From positions 1-5,154 of the forward strand of contig DDBY01000079.1 in assembly GCA_002334985.1 (NCBI GenBank): DNA of 5,154 nt. The letters run 5' to 3'. Position 1 is the first letter of the stretch. Every line of letters starts with the position of its first letter. The notes under the pieces were generated by a model. It did no database searches. It saw only the letters and a program-made list of their open reading frames with translations, and had not been told where the DNA came from. This document shows, piece by piece, positions 1 through 5,154 of this stretch. The translations under genes were made by a program, and so were the position numbers. The stretch is from Micavibrio sp. UBA2020. Lineage in GTDB: Bacteria > Pseudomonadota > Alphaproteobacteria > Micavibrionales > UBA2020.

Positions 1-714
1 GATTTTATATTTCTGCACCACCGTATCGCCGCCGTGGCCGACGATATCCAGCGCCTTGGTCACCCATGGCCCCGCCGCATTCACCACCATTTTGGCGTGA
101 ATTTTATAGTTTTCCTCGCTCACATGGTCATGCAGCGTCGCCGTCCAGCCGTCGTGTTTGTCACGTTTGGCCAGATGCGTACATTCCGTGCGCGTCAAAA
201 TTGTCGCCCCGCGCTCCGCCGCATCCAGCGCGGCCAGCACGACAAGCCGCGTATCTTCTACCCAGCAGTCGGAATAGCTGAAGCCGCGTTTGAAAGTATT
301 TTTCAGCGGCTGGCCGAAACGCGTGCCTGCAAGGTCAAGCCCTTTGGAGGACGGCAGCGTGCGCCGCCCGCCGATGTGGTCGTAAAGAAAAAGACCGAGG
401 CGTATCAGCCACCATGGCCGCAGCTTCGCATGATGCGGCAAAACAAAAGTCAGCGGCCAGATGATATGCGGCGCGGCGCGCAGAAGCACTTCGCGTTCCT
501 TGAGCGCATCGCGCACAAGACCGAATTCGTAATATTCCAGATAGCGCAGCCCGCCGTGTATCAGCTTGGTGCTGGCAGCAGAGGTGGCGGAGGCCAAATC
601 GTCTTTTTCGCAAAGAACAACACTAAGCCCGCGGCCCGCAAGGTCGCGCGCGATACCGGCGCCATTGACGCCGCCGCCGATAACCAGAACGTCCGTTTCC
701 CTGAGTTTGACCAC
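1..714 (-). CDS. glpD: Aerobic glycerol-3-phosphate dehydrogenase GlpD, N-terminal part (cut by left window edge)
   Basis: FAD-dependent, membrane-associated enzyme that oxidises sn-glycerol-3-phosphate to dihydroxyacetone phosphate and passes electrons to quinone (EC 1.1.5.3). The visible 238 residues are about half of the usual ~500. Seen: a Rossmann FAD motif GGGVNGAG at residues 13-20, an acidic residue E36 ending the second beta strand as expected for FAD ribose binding, the family block ATSAASTKLIHGGLRYLEYY (43-62), YSDCWVEDTRLV near 149-160, and NAAGPWV at 212-218. These follow E. coli GlpD closely from memory. The start is the GTG at 714: an in-frame TAA lies four codons upstream, there is no ATG in between, and the protein then begins a few residues before the FAD strand, as in relatives. 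The ribosome binding site is weak (TAAAG about 7 bases upstream). It lies 97 bases downstream of the hybrid kinase gene with no terminator between, so read-through from the kinase is possible. No defect is seen in the visible part; the C-terminal half is not in the window. Confidence 0.97.
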   Translation of the reverse strand, partial: MVKLRETDVLVIGGGVNGAGIARDLAGRGLSVVLCEKDDLASATSAASTKLIHGGLRYLEYYEFGLVRDALKEREVLLRAAPHIIWPLTFVLPHHAKLRPWWLIRLGLFLYDHIGGRRTLPSSKGLDLAGTRFGQPLKNTFKRGFSYSDCWVEDTRLVVLAALDAAERGATILTRTECTHLAKRDKHDGWTATLHDHVSEENYKIHAKMVVNAAGPWVTKALDIVGHGGDTVVQKYKI

Positions 715-811
715 GCGACTACTTTATTGCCAGAGTGTTTAAAGACTAAACCCCTGATATAAAAGCGGAAGCAGACGGATAAGGCAATAGTTTTATGCCC
801 CTGCGCGCCTC
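715..811 (-). promoter_or_regulatory. glpD leader, with weak promoter-like and palindromic elements
   Basis: This is the 97-base gap between the kinase stop and the glpD GTG. It contains no intrinsic terminator. On the minus strand a poor sigma-70-like pair can be read: TTGCCT (782-787) and TTTATA (758-763), 18 bases apart. Downstream is a perfect 5-base inverted repeat with a 5-base centre, GTTTA-GTCTT-TAAAC (737-751), placed where a repressor could act. I know of no regulator consensus that it matches, and short AT-rich palindromes arise by chance. Only the position is suggestive. Confidence 0.2.
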
Positions 812-2116
812 TTATTGGTCAGAATCCTTTTTATCGTCGCCCTCTTGCGTCTCGCGCATCTGGCGGCGCGCGAGCGCCCGCTCCAGCACTTGCCGCACAC
901 TGTCTTCCTGCAGGGGTTTGCTGATAAACGCCGCCGTATCCGGCACGCGCAGCCCCCGCTCCGCATTCAAAAACGGATAACCGCTCATATAAACAACGTT
1001 CGTTTGCGGCCTGCGCTGCGCAAAAATTTCGGCAAGCGCGATACCGTCCATTTCCGGCATCACCACATCGGTCAGCAGGAAATCAATTTCACCCATAAAT
1101 TCCTGCTGTAGCGCGAAGGCTTCGTTACCGTTACCGGCGCGCAGGACTTTCATCTCCAGCCCCTCCAGCATAAGGGCGAGGATGTCTTGCAGCTCCGGCT
1201 CGTCCTCCGCCAGCAGGACGGTGCGGCCGCGCAGTGCGCCGGCCTCGCGCGCCCAGCTTTCGGCAAGCGGTTGCACGGTATCTTCCGCCGCGGCAAGGGG
1301 CAGATAGACATGCGCCGCCGTCCCCTCCCCCACGCGGGAGCGTAAATCGATAACGCCGCCCAGCTGCTGCACGATACCATACACAACGGCAAGCCCCATG
1401 CCCGTGCCGCGCCCGCGCTCTTTGGTGGAATAGAAAGGCTCGAACACATGCGGCAGCACGGCGGGCGATATGCCGCAGCCGTTGTCGGTAACGCTGAGGC
1501 GCACATAACTGCGGCCATCTGCACGGCTGCGCAAAGCTTCGGGCAGCGCCCCCGCACCGCATTCCATGCAGGAGACCAGCACTTCACCGCCCGCAGGCAG
1601 CGCATCGCGCGCGTTAAGCGCAAGGTTCAAAACGATTTGCGACAGATGGTCTTCGCCCGCCTCCACCCACACAGGCCGCGCAGGCAGGGAGAGGTCAACG
1701 CGCACCGACGCACCGAAAAGCGGCTGAAGCAAAAGCCGGATGTTAGACAGCGCCTTGCACATATCCATACGCTCCAGCACGCCGATTTTCTGGCGGCCGA
1801 AAGCCAGCAGCTGACGCGTCAGACCCGCACCGCGCGCGGTTGCGGCGCGGATACGCTCCAGTTGCTCCGGCGTCAACGTGCCGGCCTCGAGCTGCTTGAG
1901 TGCTAGTTCTGTATGCCCCTCGATAATCGAAAGGATGTTGTTGAAGTCATGCGCAATGCCGCCCGCCAGCTGGCCGAGCGCTTCTAGTTTTTGCGCATGC
2001 AGCTGTATGTCCGGCGCGGGTGCGGCGGTGTTTTTACCCTCCGGCGCGGGCGCGGTTGTGGGTTTTCCATCTGTCACGAAACAATCCAAGGTTGTTACTA
2101 TATTATTATCAACCAT
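812..2116 (-). CDS. Soluble hybrid histidine kinase with C-terminal receiver, CckA-like core, no sensor domain
   Basis: A 434-residue two-component hybrid: autophosphorylating kinase core plus receiver, typically passing phosphate to a histidine phosphotransferase or acting as kinase/phosphatase. Domain order seen: a Pro/Ala-rich N-terminal stretch (~1-40); dimerisation/phosphoacceptor domain with AGGIAHDFNN, phospho-acceptor H56; ATPase domain with N-box NLALNARDA (N168), G1 box DNGCGI (211-216), F-box FEPFYSTK (225-232) and G2 box GTGMGL (237-242); receiver with acidic pair E304/D305, phospho-acceptor D350 in LLTDVVMPEMDG, S378 and K400. All catalytic positions are intact. The tail is highly charged. 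No transmembrane segment, PAS or GAF domain is visible, unlike CckA, whose core it resembles. The ATG at 2116 is chosen as start; a TTG at 2149 would lie inside the upstream terminator stem. A GTG at 2077 with GGA upstream is a further alternative. No strong Shine-Dalgarno is seen. The gene sits alone between leucine dehydrogenase and glpD, so its input and partner are unknown. Confidence 0.93.
   Translation of the reverse strand: MVDNNIVTTLDCFVTDGKPTTAPAPEGKNTAAPAPDIQLHAQKLEALGQLAGGIAHDFNNILSIIEGHTELALKQLEAGTLTPEQLERIRAATARGAGLTRQLLAFGRQKIGVLERMDMCKALSNIRLLLQPLFGASVRVDLSLPARPVWVEAGEDHLSQIVLNLALNARDALPAGGEVLVSCMECGAGALPEALRSRADGRSYVRLSVTDNGCGISPAVLPHVFEPFYSTKERGRGTGMGLAVVYGIVQQLGGVIDLRSRVGEGTAAHVYLPLAAAEDTVQPLAESWAREAGALRGRTVLLAEDEPELQDILALMLEGLEMKVLRAGNGNEAFALQQEFMGEIDFLLTDVVMPEMDGIALAEIFAQRRPQTNVVYMSGYPFLNAERGLRVPDTAAFISKPLQEDSVRQVLERALARRQMRETQEGDDKKDSDQ
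2010..2055 (-). repeat. 30-base-period direct repeat coding the Pro/Ala linker of the hybrid kinase
   Basis: Two 16-base copies start at 2010 and 2040 (plus-strand TCCGGCGCGGG followed by TGCGG or CGCGG). They match at 15 of 16 positions and are 30 bases apart. In the protein they give the 10-residue-spaced segments TTAPAPEGKN and TAAPAPDIQL just before the dimerisation helix. This looks like a small in-frame duplication making a flexible linker. Codon bias for Pro and Ala in GC-rich DNA could produce part of the similarity. Confidence 0.5.
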
Positions 2117-2141
2117 AGGTTGTTTCGAAAGGCTTAACACG

Positions 2142-2179
2142 AAAAACAAACACCCGCCCGTTTGACGGGGCGGGTGTTT
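2142..2179 (-). terminator. Intrinsic terminator of the leucine dehydrogenase gene
   Basis: A perfect 12-base-pair stem has arms at 2148-2159 (AAACACCCGCCC) and 2168-2179 (GGGCGGGTGTTT) with an 8-base loop. Read on the minus strand it is followed by G and five T residues (2142-2146), the standard Rho-independent layout. It lies 34 bases past the leucine dehydrogenase stop codon. In the plus direction there is only a short T run inside the arm, so minus-strand use is favoured. The kinase start codon is only 25 bases further on. Confidence 0.9.
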
Positions 2180-2213
2180 TCACGCCTGATGTTACAACGT
2201 GTTATTTATCGGT

Positions 2214-3296
2214 TCATGCCGCTTTGCAGGCCTTCTGGCCTTTGAAGCGCTGCTCCGCGATGCAGTCAGCCGCTTTCGCGGTGGAGATATTCTCCTGCTG
2301 CGCGCGCTTGGTGACCAGCTCGACCGTATCGGCGATTTTGGCCACATGGTCCAGCACCTGCTGGCGGTCATAGGCCGCGCCCGTCTTGCGCGCGAGGAAT
2401 TCGTAGTAAACCGTGATGATACCGCCCGCGTTGATAACGTAGTCGGGCGCATAAAGCACGTTCATACCGCGCAGCACATCGCCATGACGCGCTTCGGCCA
2501 GCTGGTTATTGGACGCACCCGCCACAACCTTCGCTTTCAGGCGCGGCAGGGTTTCGTCGTTGATGATAGCGCCGAGTGCACAGGGCGCGAAAATATCGGC
2601 ATCAACGTCGTAGATTTCATTGAGACCGACAACGGCCGCGCCGAATTCTTTTTTCGCCATGTCCAGCTTTTCGACCTGAACGTCTGTTACGCTGAGAACT
2701 GCGCCGTCAGCCGCCAGAAGTTTGCAAAGGTTATAGCCGACGTTGCCAAGACCTTGCACAGCGACTTTCACGCCTTGCAGGTTGTCCTTGCCAAGGCGCA
2801 GACGCGCCGCAGCCTTGAGGCCGGTATAAACACCCAGCGCCGTCGTGGGCGACGGGTCGCCGCCGCCATGCGTGCCGTCTTCCATCGGAATACCGACGAC
2901 ATGTTCGGTGGAGGCATGAATGTTCTTCATATCCTCAACCGTCGTGCCGACGTCTTCGGCAATGATGTAGCGGCCGGCGAAGGTATCGACGGCGCGGCCC
3001 ATGGCTTTCATCAGCTCGGGCGTTTTGATTTTGCGGCTGTCGCCGATGATAACGGATTTACCGCCGCCGAGGGGCAGGCCGGTAATGGCCGATTTATAGG
3101 TCATGCCGCGCGACAGGCGCAGGACGTCGTTCAGCGCCTGCTCGTCATTCTCATACGCCCACATGCGGCAACCGCCGAGTGCGGGACCCAGATGCGTGTT
3201 ATGCACAGCGATAATCGCGCGCAAACCCGTCTGCGGACATTGGAAAAAAGAAACCTGTTCGTGCTGGTCGAATTCTTTGTGGCTGAAAACGGACAT
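2214..3296 (-). CDS. Leucine dehydrogenase (Glu/Leu/Phe/Val dehydrogenase family)
   Basis: NAD-dependent oxidative deamination of leucine, and probably valine and isoleucine, to the branched 2-oxo acid with release of ammonium (EC 1.4.1.9); cytosolic, first step of branched-chain amino acid breakdown. The 360 residues match the length of Bacillus leucine dehydrogenase, which it follows nearly end to end from memory. Seen: LGPALGGCRMW (36-46), the two active-site lysines K68 (GMTYK) and K80 (LGGGK) at exactly the Bacillus numbering, catalytic D115 in AEDVGTT, dinucleotide motif GLGNVG (182-187) followed by VTD with D205, which favours NAD over NADP, and APDYVINAGG (283-292). The ATG at 3296 is preceded by AGGGAG at 7 bases, so the start is firm. 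It has its own ~170-base leader and a terminator behind it, so it is probably transcribed alone. Valine dehydrogenase is the main alternative name; side-chain preference cannot be settled by eye. Confidence 0.96.
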   Translation of the reverse strand: MSVFSHKEFDQHEQVSFFQCPQTGLRAIIAVHNTHLGPALGGCRMWAYENDEQALNDVLRLSRGMTYKSAITGLPLGGGKSVIIGDSRKIKTPELMKAMGRAVDTFAGRYIIAEDVGTTVEDMKNIHASTEHVVGIPMEDGTHGGGDPSPTTALGVYTGLKAAARLRLGKDNLQGVKVAVQGLGNVGYNLCKLLAADGAVLSVTDVQVEKLDMAKKEFGAAVVGLNEIYDVDADIFAPCALGAIINDETLPRLKAKVVAGASNNQLAEARHGDVLRGMNVLYAPDYVINAGGIITVYYEFLARKTGAAYDRQQVLDHVAKIADTVELVTKRAQQENISTAKAADCIAEQRFKGQKACKAA

Positions 3297-3303
3297 CTGC
3301 GGA

Positions 3304-3309
3304 CTCCCT
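3304..3309 (-). promoter_or_regulatory. Shine-Dalgarno of leucine dehydrogenase
   Basis: Minus-strand AGGGAG within AAAAGGGAGT lies 7 bases before the ATG at 3296. It is the clearest ribosome binding site in the window and fixes this start. Confidence 0.8.
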
Positions 3310-3375
3310 TTTGCTCGACTCTGTTCGTTGACGATAACAGTGAATTAATCCCGCTTTCGCACATCGACAATGTCT

Positions 3376-3397
3376 TTGCAACAAACTTGCACTGCAA
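3376..3397 (-). promoter_or_regulatory. Palindromic candidate operator in the leucine dehydrogenase leader
   Basis: Two related palindromes sit about 80-100 bases upstream of the leucine dehydrogenase ATG: TTGCAA (3376-3381) and the perfect 11-base TTGCA-C-TGCAA (3387-3397), separated by five bases. Paired similar half-sites upstream of an amino-acid catabolic gene suggest a regulator site, for example an Lrp/AsnC-type activator. That assignment is inference; I do not recognise the motif. No convincing -35/-10 pair could be chosen in this leader, although AT-rich stretches are present. Confidence 0.25.
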
Positions 3398-3450
3398 CAT
3401 GACGCGCATGAAAAGTTTTTAACCGAAAGTTTCACGGCGATGGATATTTT

Positions 3451-3487
3451 TAGAAATTAAAGAATACGCCGCGCGCATGCCGCGGCG
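3451..3487 (-). terminator. Possible terminator of the synthetase-methyltransferase operon
   Basis: A 7-base-pair all-GC stem has arms CGCCGCG at 3467-3473 and CGCGGCG at 3481-3487 with a 7-base loop. On the minus strand it is followed by the T-rich stretch TATTCTTTAATTTC (down to about 3453). It lies 37 bases past the methyltransferase stop. The T tract is interrupted, so termination may be partial. Confidence 0.5.
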
Positions 3488-3500
3488 CACAAGACATGCG

Positions 3501-3521
3501 CCGTGCAGTGCCTCTGCACGG
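3501..3521 (-). other. Hairpin directly after the methyltransferase stop codon
   Basis: A perfect 8-base-pair stem, CCGTGCAG (3501-3508) and CTGCACGG (3514-3521), with a 5-base loop starts two bases after the TGA. No T run follows, so by itself it is not a Rho-independent terminator. It could protect the mRNA 3' end or act together with the second hairpin at 3467-3487. Confidence 0.6.
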
Positions 3522-3523
3522 TA

Positions 3524-4053
3524 TCAGGGTACGACGATGTGCGAGTCTTTCAGCCCTTGCGGCTTGAATTCGCGCGGGCCGCCCGCGGCGACGGGGCGTG
3601 GCGCGAAACGTCCCATGCTGAGAAGACGGTCGTACATCACAATCGCCCCGGCAACGCCGACGTTGACGCAGAATTTCATGGGGATTTTGATGGCATGGTC
3701 GCAGCGCGCGAGCATTTTGTCCGACACATTCCCCATTTCACGCCCAAGCACATAGACCGCGCGCGTCGGGTGGCGGAAACTCGGCAGTTCGACCGCGCCG
3801 TCAATCAGCTCCACCGCCACCATCTGGGTATTGGCGGGCAGCACCATGTCTTCGACCGATGTGAAATTATAAAACGGCAAATGACCGAAAGCATCCGACG
3901 TGTCGGATCCGCGCATGCCGAACACATCAACCTCGGGGTCAACGGTAAAAAAGAAGCTGGCACCAAACGAATGTGCCGAGCGCAGCAAATTGCCGACGTT
4001 CATCGGCTTCGATATTCCTTCGACGCCGATGCCGAAAAATCCGCGGGTCATGG

Positions 4054-4057
<4 letters not shown>
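3524..4057 (-). CDS. SpoU/TrmH-family RNA 2'-O-methyltransferase (SPOUT fold)
   Basis: A 177-residue S-adenosylmethionine-dependent RNA ribose methyltransferase of the SPOUT class; target (tRNA or rRNA) not determinable by eye. Seen: motif 1 [17 protein letters not shown] (17-33) with N20 and catalytic-type R26; motif 2 [12 protein letters not shown] (101-112) with E107; motif 3 [20 protein letters not shown] (123-142) with N132, which forms the cofactor-binding trefoil knot. The usual serine in motif 3 (S-L-N-V-S) appears as C130, and the later serine as G134. The protein is a bare SPOUT domain with no N-terminal RNA-binding extension and a ~30-residue Pro/Gly/Lys-containing tail. The ATG at 4057 overlaps the synthetase TGA as ATGA, indicating translational coupling; a second ATG two codons in (4051) is possible. 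A weak GAAAGAG precedes the start. TrmL is less likely, because motif 1 reads more like the TrmH group. Confidence 0.93.

Positions 4058-5154
<1,097 letters not shown>

Noticed and set aside
34..762. Plus-strand open frame of about 242 codons over glpD
   Set aside because: The minus strand encodes a clear GlpD with FAD motif and family blocks; the plus-strand product is Arg/Pro/His-rich and resembles nothing known to me.
1448..1906. Plus-strand open frame of about 152 codons over the hybrid kinase
   Set aside because: It is the shadow of the kinase core, whose H, N, G1 and G2 boxes are all intact on the minus strand.
2117..2149. TTG at 2149 as start of the hybrid kinase
   Set aside because: This codon lies in the terminator stem of the preceding gene and has no ribosome binding site; the added 11 residues show no family similarity. 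The ATG at 2116 is preferred, though not proven.
2199..3422. Long plus-strand open frame (about 407 codons) antisense to leucine dehydrogenase
   Set aside because: It mirrors a strongly conserved minus-strand enzyme with intact active site; its translation shows no recognisable domain and such antisense frames are common in GC-rich coding DNA.
3297..3523. Small RNA or riboswitch in the leucine dehydrogenase leader
   Set aside because: Apart from the short palindromes and the two 3' hairpins I see no extended conserved fold or known riboswitch core, so no RNA gene is called.

Overview
The window looks like ordinary alphaproteobacterial chromosome. It is GC-rich and densely coded, and all five genes run leftward on the minus strand. 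The lineage call is inference, based on the CckA-like hybrid kinase and the combination of acetoacetyl-CoA synthetase, a small SpoU methyltransferase and a Bacillus-type leucine dehydrogenase. I cannot name a genus. There is no mobile element, CRISPR array, tRNA or rRNA, and no clear sign of horizontal transfer.

In transcription order (right to left) the layout is as follows. (1) The C-terminal ~366 residues of acetoacetyl-CoA synthetase (4054-5154, start beyond the right edge). (2) A 177-residue SpoU/TrmH-type RNA 2'-O-methyltransferase (3524-4057), coupled to the synthetase by a 4-base ATGA overlap. (3) Two hairpins (3501-3521 and 3467-3487) that probably end this unit. (4) A ~170-base leader with palindromes and a clear Shine-Dalgarno, then leucine dehydrogenase (2214-3296), closed by a strong intrinsic terminator (2142-2179). 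(5) A soluble hybrid histidine kinase/receiver with no recognisable sensor domain (812-2116), beginning almost directly after that terminator. (6) A 97-base gap and the N-terminal 238 residues of aerobic glycerol-3-phosphate dehydrogenase GlpD (1-714), cut by the left edge.

Functionally this is a central-metabolism neighbourhood. Leucine dehydrogenase opens leucine degradation, whose ketogenic end product is acetoacetate. Acetoacetyl-CoA synthetase activates acetoacetate for thiolysis or polyhydroxybutyrate turnover. GlpD feeds electrons from glycerol-3-phosphate into the respiratory chain. A link between the first two is plausible from proximity, but the terminator-like hairpins and separate leader argue for separate transcription units. 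The least ordinary items are the sensor-less kinase with its awkward start, the methyltransferase coupled to a metabolic ligase, and the palindromic leader of leucine dehydrogenase. I did not find convincing evidence of a new biological system.
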